Shown piece after piece: positions 8,498-18,471 of a stretch of DNA of 64,000 nucleotides; the stretch's first letter is position 1, and each line of letters begins with the position of its first letter. The stretch covers positions 1,426,001 through 1,490,000 of the forward strand of contig NZ_PIPR01000001.1 of the NCBI RefSeq assembly GCF_003987355.1, written 5' to 3'. Both the position numbers and the translations under genes were made by a program. The DNA is from Pseudidiomarina aestuarii (GTDB taxonomy: Bacteria; Pseudomonadota; Gammaproteobacteria; Enterobacterales; Alteromonadaceae). Under the pieces are notes generated by a model that made no database searches, had not been told where the DNA came from, and was given only the letters and a program-made list of their open reading frames with translations.

Positions 8498-8806
8498 TTA
8501 GTCGTTGAAATTCAACAGATCAGCGACACCGCTGACCTCGACAATCGCCCGTAATTGGCGATTTGCTTGCTGTAGTTTCAGCGTCCGTCGCTGCTGTTTG
8601 AGGATTTTTTGTGCTTGAATCAGCAATGCCACACCAGCAGAGTCGACCTTTTCTACGTCGGCTAAGTGTAACGTTAAATCACCCTCGCCTGCCAGCCACT
8701 TTGCACGTTCTTGCCAAAGTGCCGGCACCGAATTGCGATCAAGTGGACCGCTGAGCGCGATCACTGTTGCATCTTCTTGAGGGGACCAAGTTGCTGTTGC
8801 CGCCAT
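8498..8806 (-). CDS. mlaB: MlaB, STAS-domain subunit of the Mla lipid transporter
   Basis: A 102-residue STAS-domain protein. In E. coli MlaB binds the ATPase MlaF and supports assembly and activity of the MlaFEDB complex, which moves phospholipids between inner and outer membrane. The core motif VEKVDSAGVALLI matches the STAS signature around the conserved Ser/Thr. Its start codon overlaps the mlaC stop (TAATG). Confidence 0.9.
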   Translation of the reverse strand: MAATATWSPQEDATVIALSGPLDRNSVPALWQERAKWLAGEGDLTLHLADVEKVDSAGVALLIQAQKILKQQRRTLKLQQANRQLRAIVEVSGVADLLNFND

Positions 8807-9477
8807 TAGAGAGACTCATCACCGTCGTAATTGCGAATAGGCTCATTCGCCTTTTCACGCAACAATTCGATGGTACCGTCAATGCCACGAGAACGAATTA
8901 CGGCAGAGATTTCTGCTGCTTTGCTATTCAACAAGCTGACACCTTCCACGACCATGTCGTAGGCTTTCCACAGGTTATCGTTGTCGTCGTAGCGCATTTT
9001 GAAGTCCATACGAATAGGCGGACGACCTTGCTCAATCACGCGAGTATAAACCGTCACGGCTTTACTGCCTTCTTCAAAGCGATTCGCGTTATCAAACTCG
9101 ACAGTGTGCTTGGTTTCATCATATTGTGTGAACGCACGACCATAAGTCGCAATTAAATAGTCACGAAACACTTTGTAGAATTCTTGACGCTGTTCTTCGG
9201 TCGTATCTTTCAAGTTACGACCCAATACGCGTTTCGCTGCATAGACAGAATCAACGTAAGGCATCATTTCTTCACGAATAATGACCCGGAAATGGTCCAG
9301 ACTCTCATTAATTTGATCGCGCTCTGCGCCGATTCGATTGAAGGTTTCATTCGCAACCTTTTCGAGTAATTTGTACGGATTCTCGTCACGAATCACATCT
9401 GCATTCGCAGTTGCGCTGACAAGCGCAATACACGCCACTGTTGTTGCCATTAATAATGTCATTAACCAATTTTTCAT
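8806..9477 (-). CDS. mlaC: MlaC, periplasmic phospholipid carrier
   Basis: Periplasmic lipid shuttle between MlaA at the outer membrane and MlaFEDB at the inner membrane. The 223-residue precursor has a clear signal peptide ending ATANA before DVIRDENPY. The body matches the Tol-tolerance/MlaC family (LIATYGRAFTQYDE, DNLWKAYDMVVEGVSL). It lies between mlaD and mlaB. Confidence 0.94.
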   Translation of the reverse strand: MKNWLMTLLMATTVACIALVSATANADVIRDENPYKLLEKVANETFNRIGAERDQINESLDHFRVIIREEMMPYVDSVYAAKRVLGRNLKDTTEEQRQEFYKVFRDYLIATYGRAFTQYDETKHTVEFDNANRFEEGSKAVTVYTRVIEQGRPPIRMDFKMRYDDNDNLWKAYDMVVEGVSLLNSKAAEISAVIRSRGIDGTIELLREKANEPIRNYDGDESL

Positions 9478-9501
9478 GCGGTACTCCTTACACCGTGATT
9501 C

Positions 9502-9969
9502 TTAATCGCTACCCTGGCTAAACAGGAACTGCCCGATCAAATCTTCCAACACCAACGCTGATTTGGTGTCGTAGATATAGTCACCGTCTTTGAGCATTTC
9601 AACGGTGTCATCAATAAACCCTGGGTTTAAACCAAGATATTGCTCACCCAACAAGCCTGATGTCAGTATTGAGACCGACGATGTCTCAGAAAATTCATCG
9701 TAGGTTGCACTAATGGTCATTTCGACTAAAGGCTCGTAATACTCACCATCCAACGTGATTCGAGTGACACGACCCACAACAACGCCACCCACCTTCACCG
9801 GCGAACGCTCTTTCAAGCCACCAATGTTGTCGAACTTCGCGTAGATTCTATAAGTATCCCCACTACTGACCGCACTCGTGTTGGCGGCTTGCAAACCGAG
9901 GAACAACAAGGCTAAAACGCCAATAATGACGAACAAACCGACTGCTAATTGTGTTGTACGTGATTCCAT
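9502..9969 (-). CDS. mlaD: MlaD, MCE-domain lipid-binding subunit
   Basis: Inner-membrane-anchored MCE protein that forms the hexameric ring of the MlaFEDB transporter. One N-terminal membrane helix (about residues 8-27) is followed by an MCE domain (about 38-116) with VKVGGVVVGRV and SGLLGEQYLGL. At 155 residues its C-terminal tail is shorter than in E. coli MlaD. It is the third gene of the mlaFEDCB operon. Confidence 0.94.
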   Translation of the reverse strand: MESRTTQLAVGLFVIIGVLALLFLGLQAANTSAVSSGDTYRIYAKFDNIGGLKERSPVKVGGVVVGRVTRITLDGEYYEPLVEMTISATYDEFSETSSVSILTSGLLGEQYLGLNPGFIDDTVEMLKDGDYIYDTKSALVLEDLIGQFLFSQGSD

Positions 9970-9975
9970 AATCCA

Positions 9976-10752
9976 TTACCCAAACATTAATGCGGTTAAA
10001 ATAAAGTCGAGTCCAAGTACTGCTAACGATGCAGTCACTACGGTCGAAGTTGTCGCGCGGCTGATCCCCACCGAGGTTGGCACACAGTTGTAGCCTTTAT
10101 GCAGTGCAATCCAAGTGACGACGAATGCAAACACAATACTTTTAATGATGCCGTTCAGAATATCTTGGTGCCATTCGACCTGAGATTGCATGACCGACCA
10201 AAATGCGCCTTCATCGACACCCAACCAACGCACGCCGACTAGATAGCCGCCGTAGATACCGACCGCTGAAAAAATAATGGCCAATATGGGCATACTGTAG
10301 AAGCCAGCCCAAAATCGCGGCGAAATAATGCGCCGCAGGGGGTCAACCGCCATCATTTCCAGACTAGAAAGCTGCTCGGTTGCTTTCATCAAACCGATTT
10401 CTGCAGTTAACGCAGAACCTGCTCGCCCCGCAAATAAAAGCGCTGTAACTACGGGCCCCAATTCGCGTAATAGCGACAGTGCAACCATGGGGCCTAAACT
10501 TTGCTCGGCACCGAAGTCGACCAAAATGGTGTAGCCTTGTAAGCCCAACACCATGCCAATAAATAAACCACTGACAATGATAATGACCAACGACAATACG
10601 CCTACCGAATACATTTGTTGCATCAGTAACGGGAACGATTTGCGCAGCTGTGGCTTTCCGATCAACGCCCGTAGCAACATCAATAACGCCGCACCTGCGC
10701 CAGCAATCGAGTCGAGAACGGCCTTGCCGAGACGCGCGATAGCATCAATCAT
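9976..10752 (-). CDS. mlaE: MlaE, permease subunit of the Mla lipid transporter
   Basis: Polytopic inner-membrane permease (MlaE/YrbE family), 258 residues, with family signatures GLVLGLQG-like ([13 protein letters not shown]), [15 protein letters not shown] and the following MDPL-type segment ([11 protein letters not shown]). I choose the ATG at 10752: it is preceded by GGAGGT and overlaps the mlaF stop region by eight bases. An ATG at 10773 would add seven residues and reach further into mlaF. The overlap indicates tight coupling with the ATPase. Confidence 0.94.
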   Translation of the reverse strand: MIDAIARLGKAVLDSIAGAGAALLMLLRALIGKPQLRKSFPLLMQQMYSVGVLSLVIIIVSGLFIGMVLGLQGYTILVDFGAEQSLGPMVALSLLRELGPVVTALLFAGRAGSALTAEIGLMKATEQLSSLEMMAVDPLRRIISPRFWAGFYSMPILAIIFSAVGIYGGYLVGVRWLGVDEGAFWSVMQSQVEWHQDILNGIIKSIVFAFVVTWIALHKGYNCVPTSVGISRATTSTVVTASLAVLGLDFILTALMFG

Positions 10753-11587
10753 GCTGACCTCCCGCGTCTCCAAATAATTCTTCGTTTAAAGAAGGTGCCT
10801 TGAAATGAAATGGCACCGGCCCATCGGCCTCACCCTGAATAAATTGCTTCACTAACGGATCATCCAGCGCTTGCAAATCTTTCGGTGAACCATGCGCTAC
10901 GACTCGTTTATCCGCAATGATATAAACGTAGTCAGCGATGGTGAGAACCTCCTCAACATCATGGGTTACCACAACACTGGTTAGCCCCATCGATTCATTT
11001 AAGGATTTGATTAACTTGACGATGACGCCCATAGAAATGGGGTCTTGCCCAGCAAAAGGCTCATCGTACATCACCAATTCAGGATCCAGTGCGATTGCTC
11101 GAGCCAAAGCAGCTCGTCGTGACATTCCACCCGACAGTTCTGCTGGCATCAAGTGCCGCGCCCCGCGCAAGCCAACTGCCTCTAACTTCATCAAAACGAT
11201 GGTTTCGATAATTTCTTCTGGTAACGAACTGTTTTCTCGTAATGGGAACGCGATATTGTCGTAAACCGACATGTCCGTAAATAATGCGCCGCTTTGAAAC
11301 AACATGCTCATCCGTTTACGCACCGAATACAGTTCAGAGCGGCTCAACTCCGGGATGTTCAGGCCATCGAATCTGATTTCACCCTTCTGTGGCCGCAATT
11401 GACCGCCGATCAAACGTAATAGCGTGGTTTTACCGATACCACTTGGCCCCATCACCGCTGTGATTTTGCCGCGTGGAATCTTTAGCGAAAGCCCGCTATA
11501 AACTTGATGTGCACCATGCGCATGGGCAAAGTCGATGGCATCGACTTCCACCAGATAGGGCGATTGGGGCGTATCCTGTGAACTCAT
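10745..11587 (-). CDS. mlaF: MlaF, ATPase of the Mla lipid transporter
   Basis: ABC ATPase powering MlaFEDB lipid transport. Walker [12 protein letters not shown], signature [14 protein letters not shown], and Walker [14 protein letters not shown] are all present; [10 protein letters not shown] is characteristic of this subfamily. It is 280 residues long and the first gene of the leftward mla operon. It is divergent from kdsD across 170 bases, and no convincing promoter could be assigned on its strand. Confidence 0.95.
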   Translation of the reverse strand: MSSQDTPQSPYLVEVDAIDFAHAHGAHQVYSGLSLKIPRGKITAVMGPSGIGKTTLLRLIGGQLRPQKGEIRFDGLNIPELSRSELYSVRKRMSMLFQSGALFTDMSVYDNIAFPLRENSSLPEEIIETIVLMKLEAVGLRGARHLMPAELSGGMSRRAALARAIALDPELVMYDEPFAGQDPISMGVIVKLIKSLNESMGLTSVVVTHDVEEVLTIADYVYIIADKRVVAHGSPKDLQALDDPLVKQFIQGEADGPVPFHFKAPSLNEELFGDAGGQHD

Positions 11588-11701
11588 GAAAATCCATATC
11601 CATTCATTTAGATGGTTGATAGTTTACCGCAGCTAAGCCAACAACCCTAGATTTAGCGCGTTAAAATTGTGACAAATCGTTTATCTGCATGCTTTTTACG
11701 T

Positions 11702-11730
11702 CTGCAATTCGAAAAACGATCGGGTATGAT
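11702..11730 (+). promoter_or_regulatory. Candidate sigma-70 promoter of the kdsD-lpt-rpoN operon
   Basis: CTGCAA and TATGAT are spaced by 17 bases; TATGAT ends 27 bases before the kdsD ATG. The -10 is good and the -35 is weak. It could be the start of the long kdsD to ptsO transcript. Confidence 0.4.
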
Positions 11731-11757
11731 GACGCGAGATTGTAAAGAGAGCACTTT

Positions 11758-12753
11758 ATGACGCACACATCGACTGCACAGACCACTACTGACGAGTTCA
11801 TCCGCTTGGGTTTAGATGTTCTCGATACCGAATTGACAGCAATCGACGGACTTCGCCGCTATATTGATGCCGATTTCGCCCATGCCTGCGAGCTTTTACT
11901 CGCTTGTACAGGACGCGTCATTGTCATCGGTATGGGTAAATCTGGACATATAGGCGGCAAGATAGCCGCTACCTTGGCATCTACTGGTACGCCAGCATTC
12001 TTTGTGCACCCCGGTGAAGCCAGTCATGGTGATTTAGGGATGATTACCGCCGCCGATGTAGTGATTGCTATCTCAAACTCTGGCGAGACTAACGAAGTAC
12101 TCAGCATTGCACCGCTGATTAAGCGCCGTGGCGTGAGACTGATCGGAATGACAGGTAACCCGCAATCAACCTTGGCCGACTTAGCCGATGTACATGTCTG
12201 TATTGCAGTAGAAAAAGAAGCTTGCCCACTCGGTTTAGCGCCTACCTCATCAACGACCGCGACCCTCGTTATGGGCGATGCGCTAGCTGTTGCTCTATTG
12301 CATGCGCGCGGTTTCACCGCAGATGATTTCGCACTATCGCACCCAGGCGGCAGTCTGGGCCGTCGGTTGCTACTACATATTCACGACGTGATGCACAAAG
12401 GTGAGCGAATTCCGCTGGTGGATGAATCTGCTACTATCAGTCAGGCCTTGTTGGAAATGTCACGGAAAGGCCTAGGTATGACCGGGATTACCGACGCTGG
12501 CGGCAAATTATTAGGTGTGTTCACTGATGGCGATTTGCGTCGCATCCTTGACCAACGACTCGACGTTCACCAGACGCCGATTGCACAAGTCATGACGCGT
12601 CAGCCCATTACGATTAGTGCCGATGTGCTTGCAGCTCAGGGACTGAAACTTATGGAAGATCGCAAAATTAATGGCTTGTTTGCAGTGGATGCTGATGGTT
12701 ATCCGCAAGGCGCATTGAATATGCACGACCTATTAAAAGCAGGAGTACTATGA
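11758..12753 (+). CDS. kdsD: D-arabinose-5-phosphate isomerase
   Basis: Interconverts ribulose-5-phosphate and arabinose-5-phosphate, the first step of Kdo synthesis for LPS. A SIS sugar isomerase domain (about residues 35-190; GRVIVIGMGKSGHIG, ISNSGETNE) is followed by two CBS domains (about 205-330). The length of 331 residues fits KdsD. It begins the operon kdsD-kdsC-lptC-lptA-lptB-rpoN and its TGA overlaps the kdsC ATG. Confidence 0.95.
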   Translation: MTHTSTAQTTTDEFIRLGLDVLDTELTAIDGLRRYIDADFAHACELLLACTGRVIVIGMGKSGHIGGKIAATLASTGTPAFFVHPGEASHGDLGMITAADVVIAISNSGETNEVLSIAPLIKRRGVRLIGMTGNPQSTLADLADVHVCIAVEKEACPLGLAPTSSTTATLVMGDALAVALLHARGFTADDFALSHPGGSLGRRLLLHIHDVMHKGERIPLVDESATISQALLEMSRKGLGMTGITDAGGKLLGVFTDGDLRRILDQRLDVHQTPIAQVMTRQPITISADVLAAQGLKLMEDRKINGLFAVDADGYPQGALNMHDLLKAGVL

Positions 12754-13328
12754 TGAATGCTCCATTGCAGGCTATGGCCACCGTTAGTACGTGGTATGGT
12801 GAAGTCGATGCGTCACTGATTGAGGCGCTCGCAGCTATTCGTATGGTGATGTTTGATGTCGATGGCGTCTTTTCCGATGGCCGTATTTATCTCGGCAATG
12901 ACGGCGAGGAGTACAAAGCCTTTCATACGCGCGACGGCTTCGGTGTCAAAGCACTGATTGAGCATGGGATCAAAGTGGCGGTCATTACTGGCCGCTCCTC
13001 AAAGATTGTAGAGACGCGCATGCGAGCACTCGGCGTTCACGACATTATCCAAGGTTGTAAGGATAAATTGAGTGTATTTAAGCAGTTGGCGGAACAATAT
13101 CAAATGACTGCAGCTCAAATAGTTGGGGTTGGCGACGATATCCCTGATATGGCGTTGCTGCAGCATGCAGGTGTCGGCATTGCCGTTCAAGATGCCCACC
13201 CTTGGGTTCAGCAACAAGCACGTTACGTGACCAGTCAGCGCGGCGGCTTTGGCGCGGTCCGAGAAATTAGTGATTTAATTCTGCTTAGTCAAGGTGCTTT
13301 GCAAACGCATGGAGGAATGAGCGTTTGA
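12750..13328 (+). CDS. kdsC: 3-deoxy-D-manno-octulosonate 8-phosphate phosphatase
   Basis: HAD-type phosphatase releasing Kdo from Kdo-8-phosphate. The nucleophile motif is VMFDVDGVFSDG, followed by VITGRSSKIVETR and VGVGDDIPDMALL, the other HAD motifs. It has 192 residues and no cap domain, as in the family. Two ATG codons (12750 and 12753) are possible starts; both overlap kdsD. It couples onward to lptC by a four-base overlap. Confidence 0.95.
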   Translation: MMNAPLQAMATVSTWYGEVDASLIEALAAIRMVMFDVDGVFSDGRIYLGNDGEEYKAFHTRDGFGVKALIEHGIKVAVITGRSSKIVETRMRALGVHDIIQGCKDKLSVFKQLAEQYQMTAAQIVGVGDDIPDMALLQHAGVGIAVQDAHPWVQQQARYVTSQRGGFGAVREISDLILLSQGALQTHGGMSV

Positions 13329-13903
13329 ATCGAAATGTGTGGCTGTTTTTAGCGCTTATTTTTGTCATCGGTTCGTTGCTGATTTGGCGGCCTTTTGGCG
13401 ATGGCGACGAGTCGCAGCAAGAAACGGGCTTCCGCGAGGTGGCGCCAGACTTTACTGCGTCGGGTCTGATCATGCGTATCTATGACACCGATGGTAAGCT
13501 TGCGCACCGCATTGCAGCAGAGAAAATGACGCATTACGAGCCTATTGGGCTGACGGAATTAACCAGTCCAGTGTATATTGTGCATGCGGATGGTGAGGCT
13601 GCGAATTGGCAAATTATTGCTGAACAAGGCTCATTTTACGACGATAAGACGTTAGTATTAGAGCGCAATATACAAATCAACAGCTTAGATCATGAAGACT
13701 TTATGGATCGGGTCGAGACCAGCTATTTGGTGATTAACACACTGACCGAAACCATGGAAACCGAACAACCTGTCACCATTTATGGCAAAAACTTTGTCAT
13801 GCGTGGAGAAGGCATGGTTGCTGATTTACGCACCCAAGTGTTGGAATTTAAAAAACATGTTGAAAGCACCTATTTTGGTAACAACGCTACTGCTACTCAG
13901 TAG
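13325..13903 (+). CDS. lptC: LPS export protein LptC
   Basis: Bitopic inner-membrane protein passing LPS from LptBFG to LptA. An N-terminal anchor (WLFLALIFVIGSLLIW) is followed by a periplasmic beta-jellyroll domain with repeated strand pairs. The 192 residues match E. coli LptC. The lptA start lies inside its last 47 bases, in another frame. Confidence 0.93.
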   Translation: MNRNVWLFLALIFVIGSLLIWRPFGDGDESQQETGFREVAPDFTASGLIMRIYDTDGKLAHRIAAEKMTHYEPIGLTELTSPVYIVHADGEAANWQIIAEQGSFYDDKTLVLERNIQINSLDHEDFMDRVETSYLVINTLTETMETEQPVTIYGKNFVMRGEGMVADLRTQVLEFKKHVESTYFGNNATATQ

Positions 13904-14387
13904 TATCGGTCTCACTGCGGTTGCGGTGGCACAGGGTAAAGCAGACTTCAATCAGCCGGTCAGCATTGATGCTGAGCGCGATCTTATTGATATCGCCAAT
14001 CGTATTGCCACCTTTGATGAAAACGTTTTGATTAAGCAAGGCACCCTTGAAATCCGCGCCGATCATCTACAGGTTACTCGTGAGGCAGAGCCAGGCAACG
14101 ATGTGTTTGAAGCGACTGGCACCCCGGCTACTTATGAACAGCAATTAGACGATGGCAGCGTCATTACAGCGCAAGCTGAAACGATTCGTTACGACCAAGC
14201 TCAGCAGCTACTCACACTTCGTGGTAACGTCAAAGTTGAACAGAACAATAGTGTCATGCAGGGAAACGAGATTGTGTATAACTTCGCTACCCAGCAATTG
14301 AGCGCGCGCCGCGGTGATGAGGAATCTGATCGCGTATCTACCATTTTATTACCGAAGCAAAAAAACGATGAGCCGATTAACCGCTGA
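13857..14387 (+). CDS. lptA: LPS transport periplasmic protein LptA
   Basis: Periplasmic bridge protein carrying LPS to the outer membrane. The chosen ATG at 13857 gives a signal peptide ([20 protein letters not shown] ... VAVAQ) and a mature OstA-like jellyroll domain ([20 protein letters not shown]). A longer in-frame start at 13782 would place extra residues before the signal and is unlikely. The product is 176 residues. It overlaps lptC upstream by 47 bases and lptB downstream by 20. Confidence 0.93.
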   Translation: MLKAPILVTTLLLLSSIGLTAVAVAQGKADFNQPVSIDAERDLIDIANRIATFDENVLIKQGTLEIRADHLQVTREAEPGNDVFEATGTPATYEQQLDDGSVITAQAETIRYDQAQQLLTLRGNVKVEQNNSVMQGNEIVYNFATQQLSARRGDEESDRVSTILLPKQKNDEPINR

Positions 14388-15093
14388 ACATTTAGCGAAA
14401 ACCTATAAAAAGCGGACCGTAGTTAAAGACGTAAGCTTGACGGTTGAGTCTGGCCAAATTATTGGGCTACTCGGCCCTAATGGTGCGGGAAAAACCACCA
14501 CGTTTTATATGATTGTCGGTCTCGTCGCCAATGACAAAGGCCGTATTGTGCTCGACGACGATGATATTTCATTATTGCCAATGCATGAGCGCGCGCGCCG
14601 CGGTATTGGTTACCTGCCGCAGGAATCGTCTATTTTTCGCAAACTCACGGTTCGCGACAACATCATGGCCATCCTAGAAACTCGCAAAGAGCTTGATGAT
14701 ACGGCACGCGAAGAAAAGCTTGATAGCCTGCTCGAGGAGTTTCATATCGGTCATATAGCGAACAGTTTGGGCATGAGTTTGTCAGGCGGTGAACGCCGTC
14801 GCGTTGAAATTGCCCGTGCATTGGCTGCAGAACCTGAATTTATACTCCTTGATGAGCCATTTGCCGGCGTCGATCCGATTTCCGTACTGGATATTAAGAA
14901 AATAATCGAGCACTTAGCCAATCGTGGCATCGGTGTGTTGATTACCGATCACAACGTTCGCGAAACACTCTCCGTGTGTGAGCATGCCTACATTGTCTCG
15001 CACGGCGAACTCATCGCGAGCGGCAATGCAGAGAGCATTTTGGCGAATCAACACGTGAAAGACGTCTATCTCGGTGAACAATTTACTCTATGA
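14368..15093 (+). CDS. lptB: LPS export ABC ATPase LptB
   Basis: ATPase of the LptB2FGC exporter. Walker [14 protein letters not shown], signature [14 protein letters not shown] and Walker [13 protein letters not shown] are intact, as is the switch histidine in ITDHNVRET. The ATG at 14368 gives 241 residues, the E. coli length. lptB ends in an ATGA overlap with rpoN, linking LPS export to sigma-54 in one transcript, as in many gammaproteobacteria. Confidence 0.97.
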   Translation: MSRLTAEHLAKTYKKRTVVKDVSLTVESGQIIGLLGPNGAGKTTTFYMIVGLVANDKGRIVLDDDDISLLPMHERARRGIGYLPQESSIFRKLTVRDNIMAILETRKELDDTAREEKLDSLLEEFHIGHIANSLGMSLSGGERRRVEIARALAAEPEFILLDEPFAGVDPISVLDIKKIIEHLANRGIGVLITDHNVRETLSVCEHAYIVSHGELIASGNAESILANQHVKDVYLGEQFTL

Positions 15094-16463
15094 AGCAGGG
15101 CTTACAGCTCAAATTTAGTCAGCAACTGACCATGACACCACAGTTGCAACAGGCCATCCGCCTGCTGCAACTTTCCACTCTTGAGCTGCAACAAGAAATT
15201 CAACAAGCGCTGGACGAAAACCCGCTACTCGAACTTGAAGACGCGAGTGTAGAGGGCGAAACTCAGATTGAAGATACCGAGTGGGAAGAAAGTTATTCGG
15301 CAGACTGCAGTTCGCATGCCAGTTCTGCGCCTGGACAAAGCTTTGACGGTGAAGACAGCGTTTTTGAAGGCAATACGCAAGACAGCCTGCATGAACACCT
15401 GCTCTGGCAAATGCGTTTGTCACACTTCACCCCCACCGATGAACTGATTGCGCTTGCCATCATTGATAGCATTGATGAGCAAGGCTACCTCAACAGCTCA
15501 CTCGACGAAATATACGAGAGCCTCGACCCACGCATTCGAGAGCTGGTTGATGGTGATGACATTGCAGTTGTTTTGAAGCGTATCCAACACTTCGACCCGA
15601 TCGGTGTCGGCGCACGCGACATTCGCGAATGCTTGCTGCTGCAATTGCAGGCGTTACCCGAGACAACCCCAGCAAGAGAGGCTGCAATACAAGCCGTCCA
15701 ACAACACATTGATCTACTCGGTAGTCGTGACTACCGCACGCTAGCGCGTAAACTCAAACTCAATGAAGCCGCCTTGACGGCAGTCATTCAACTCATTCAA
15801 GCCCTGCAACCGAGGCCCGGCGATGGCTTTGGCGGGGACGATAATGATTACGTGATCCCAGATGTGCTGGTACGCAAAAAAAATGGTCGGTGGATAGTTG
15901 AGCTAAATGCTAATTCTGTGCCTAAACTAAAGGTAAACGACGTGTACGCATCTTTGTGCCAAGCGAGCGACGACATGCAGTATATACGCCAACAAACGCA
16001 AGAGGCCAAATGGTTTATCCGCAGCCTTGAGAGCCGTCATGAAACACTGCTGAAAGTAGCCAGTAGCATTGTGCAGCGGCAGCAAGCGTTCTTCGAATTT
16101 GGCGAAGAGGCGATGAAACCAATGGTTCTGGCTGATATCGCTCAAGCGGTCGATATGCATGAATCAACCATTTCACGCGTCACGACACAAAAATTTATGC
16201 ATACGCCACGTGGATTATTCGAATTGAAATACTTTTTTTCATCGCAATTATCTACGGATAGCGGTGAAGATGCTTCCTCAACGGCCATTCGGGCGTTGTT
16301 GAAAAAACTAGTTGCTGCGGAAAACCCAAAAAAGCCGTTGAGTGACAGTAAACTAACTGAACTCATGGCACAGCAGGGCATCCAAGTAGCTAGACGGACC
16401 ATTGCAAAGTATCGAGAGGCCATGCAAATTCCGCCCTCGAGTCAGCGCAAGCGTCTAATTTGA
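15090..16463 (+). CDS. rpoN: RNA polymerase sigma-54 factor
   Basis: Sigma-54. The N-terminal activator-interacting region I is glutamine/leucine rich (residues 1-50), followed by an acidic region II, a core-binding domain and the DNA-binding C-terminus. The RpoN box [10 protein letters not shown] is at residues 434-443. It is 457 residues, slightly short of E. coli RpoN. It is followed by hpf, ptsN, rapZ and ptsO, the classic sigma-54 associated cluster. Confidence 0.97.
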   Translation: MKQGLQLKFSQQLTMTPQLQQAIRLLQLSTLELQQEIQQALDENPLLELEDASVEGETQIEDTEWEESYSADCSSHASSAPGQSFDGEDSVFEGNTQDSLHEHLLWQMRLSHFTPTDELIALAIIDSIDEQGYLNSSLDEIYESLDPRIRELVDGDDIAVVLKRIQHFDPIGVGARDIRECLLLQLQALPETTPAREAAIQAVQQHIDLLGSRDYRTLARKLKLNEAALTAVIQLIQALQPRPGDGFGGDDNDYVIPDVLVRKKNGRWIVELNANSVPKLKVNDVYASLCQASDDMQYIRQQTQEAKWFIRSLESRHETLLKVASSIVQRQQAFFEFGEEAMKPMVLADIAQAVDMHESTISRVTTQKFMHTPRGLFELKYFFSSQLSTDSGEDASSTAIRALLKKLVAAENPKKPLSDSKLTELMAQQGIQVARRTIAKYREAMQIPPSSQRKRLI

Positions 16464-16490
16464 TATCTTGGACAACAGAAGGAAGATGTT

Positions 16491-16778
16491 ATGCAAATTA
16501 ACTTGACTGGTCACCATGTCGATATTACCGAAGCACTGCGCGATTATGTGGATGAGAAATTTGCGAAGCTTGAGCGCCACTTTGACCATATCACCAATGT
16601 CCATGTAATTTTAAATGTTGAAAAGTTGACCCAAAAAGCGGAAGCTACCGTCCACTTACATGGCGGCGAGATTTTCGCAGATTCTGAACACCAAGATATG
16701 TATGCTGCTATCGATGGGCTGATCGACAAACTGGATCGGCAAGTCATTAAACATAAAGAAAAGCTGAAACGTCACTAA
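16491..16778 (+). CDS. hpf: Ribosome hibernation promoting factor (short form)
   Basis: Short HPF/YhbH protein of 95 residues that binds 30S subunits and favours 100S dimers in stationary phase. The sequence MQINLTGHHVDITEALRDYV and the C-terminal KLDRQVIKHKEKLKRH are typical. The long-form C-terminal dimerisation domain is absent. It lies 27 bases after rpoN. Confidence 0.95.
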   Translation: MQINLTGHHVDITEALRDYVDEKFAKLERHFDHITNVHVILNVEKLTQKAEATVHLHGGEIFADSEHQDMYAAIDGLIDKLDRQVIKHKEKLKRH

Positions 16779-16782
16779 CATC

Positions 16783-17238
16783 ATGGATTTAACCGCATTG
16801 TTAACCCCGGACTGCACACGTCGTGCAGTCGCGGGAACAAGCAAGAAAAAGGTTCTAGAAACCATCGGTCAACTCGCTGCCGGTCGCTGCTCAGGTGTCA
16901 CTGGCTTCGATGTCTTTGAGAGTTTACTTAATCGCGAACGTTTGGGTAGCACTGGTATTGGGCTTGGCGTTGCCATTCCGCACGGCCGTGTGCAAGGCGC
17001 CACGAAACCTGTCGCCGTGCTCATGACATTGTCGGCACCCATTGACTTTGATGCGATTGATAATCAACCGGTCGATATTATCTTTGCTTTGCTAGTCCCC
17101 GAAGATCAACACGAGCAACACTTACAAACCCTTGCTGCCGTCGCCGGTCGACTCAACGATAAGCAGTGTACTCGGGCGCTACGTGAAGCCACCAGTGACA
17201 TGGAATTGTTTGAAATTTTCACGCAGTGTGAAACGTAA
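16783..17238 (+). CDS. ptsN: Nitrogen PTS enzyme IIA
   Basis: EIIA-Ntr, the end acceptor of the nitrogen phosphotransferase chain and regulator of potassium uptake and other targets. The phosphorylated histidine is H67 in GVAIPHGRVQG. It is 151 residues, a single-domain EIIA. It starts four bases after hpf. ptsP, encoding the first enzyme of the chain, is not in this window. Confidence 0.96.
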   Translation: MDLTALLTPDCTRRAVAGTSKKKVLETIGQLAAGRCSGVTGFDVFESLLNRERLGSTGIGLGVAIPHGRVQGATKPVAVLMTLSAPIDFDAIDNQPVDIIFALLVPEDQHEQHLQTLAAVAGRLNDKQCTRALREATSDMELFEIFTQCET

Positions 17239-17255
17239 CGAAAGGATTGATGGCG

Positions 17256-18101
17256 ATGCAGTTGATTATAGTGACAGGCCGCTCAGGATCAGGCAAAACT
17301 ATTGCATTACGAGTCCTTGAAGACTTAGGCTTTTACTGCGTCGATAATCTCCCCATCACGCTGCTACCAACCCTCGTACACGCCGTTATTGAGCAATATG
17401 ATCGCGTTGCTGTGAGCGTCGATGTCCGCAACTTGCCGGATCAACAAGACGAACTGACTGACGCGCTCGACTTTCTGCCTGACAAAATTAAACCTGAAAT
17501 CCTCTACATTGATTCTTCTGATTCCGTGCTCTTGCGCCGTTTTGGTGAAACTAGACGATTGCACCCATTATCGCGACACGAGTTGCCATTGGGTGACGCA
17601 CTGAAAGAAGAGTTGAAGTTGCTGGAGCCATTAGCGGAGCGCGCTACCTGGCGCATCGATAGCAGTAAGCTCAGTATTCATGAACTCAGTGAGCAAGTCA
17701 GCGAGCGAGTGTTAGGCAAAGCCGCATCGCGTTTGATTGTAGTGTTTCAGTCGTTTGGCTTTAAGTATGGTCTACCACCGGATCTCGACTACGCCTTTGA
17801 TGCCCGAATTCTGCCCAACCCGCATTGGGAACCTGAGCTCAAAGCGTTGCGTGGCACCGACGTTCAAGTACAACACTTTTTTGCACAACAGCCATTGGTC
17901 ACCAAGTTTATTCATCAGCTCGAGACCTTTTTAGAAACTTGGCTGCCCCACTTCCAACGCAGTAATCGTAGCTATCTGACGATTGGTATTGGCTGCACGG
18001 GTGGACAACATCGGTCAGTATATATTGCCGAACAGCTGGGCCAGCGCTTCGCCGACCAAACCTTTAAAGTGCAAGTGAAACATCGCGAGGCCAATCGCTA
18101 A
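17256..18101 (+). CDS. rapZ: RNase adapter protein RapZ
   Basis: P-loop protein which in E. coli presents GlmZ RNA to RNase E and so controls glucosamine-6-phosphate synthase. Walker A is GRSGSGKT at residues 8-15, and the C-terminal GIGCTGGQHRSVYIAE motif is diagnostic. I choose the ATG at 17256 for its spacing from AAAGGA; ATG at 17250 and TTG at 17247 are alternatives adding two or three residues. It sits between ptsN and ptsO. Confidence 0.95.
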   Translation: MQLIIVTGRSGSGKTIALRVLEDLGFYCVDNLPITLLPTLVHAVIEQYDRVAVSVDVRNLPDQQDELTDALDFLPDKIKPEILYIDSSDSVLLRRFGETRRLHPLSRHELPLGDALKEELKLLEPLAERATWRIDSSKLSIHELSEQVSERVLGKAASRLIVVFQSFGFKYGLPPDLDYAFDARILPNPHWEPELKALRGTDVQVQHFFAQQPLVTKFIHQLETFLETWLPHFQRSNRSYLTIGIGCTGGQHRSVYIAEQLGQRFADQTFKVQVKHREANR

Positions 18102-18103
18102 TT

Positions 18104-18382
18104 ATGACGCATACCGCTCGTGAAACGGTCACGATTCGCAATAAGCTTGGTCTGCATGCTCGCGCTGCAACCAAGTTAGCGAAGTTGAGTCATCAATTTG
18201 ATGCCAAGGTTTCAATTGTGCAAGGCGAACAAACGGTCGATGCATCGAGTGTGATGTGCTTACTTTTATTGGCCAGTGGACAGGGTAAAGTGATCGATGT
18301 GGTCGCCGAGGGTCCCGAGGCAGAGGACGCGGTTGCAGCCATTGCCGCATTGATTGCCGCCCGTTTTGACGAAGACCAATAA
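18104..18382 (+). CDS. ptsO: Phosphocarrier protein NPr (HPr-like)
   Basis: HPr-fold phosphocarrier of the nitrogen PTS, 92 residues, transferring phosphate from PtsP to PtsN. The active histidine is H18 in NKLGLHARAATKLA. The Ser-containing region QTVDASSVMCLLLLASGQG is conserved. It follows rapZ by two bases and closes the rpoN cluster. Confidence 0.95.
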   Translation: MTHTARETVTIRNKLGLHARAATKLAKLSHQFDAKVSIVQGEQTVDASSVMCLLLLASGQGKVIDVVAEGPEAEDAVAAIAALIAARFDEDQ

Positions 18383-18471
18383 TCACCAATTCCTATTCCA
18401 CGCTTGCACTTTCCTTTACTGACGAACTTCTAAAAATAAGTTAAACTCCTCATATCAAAGGGAGTTTCGTC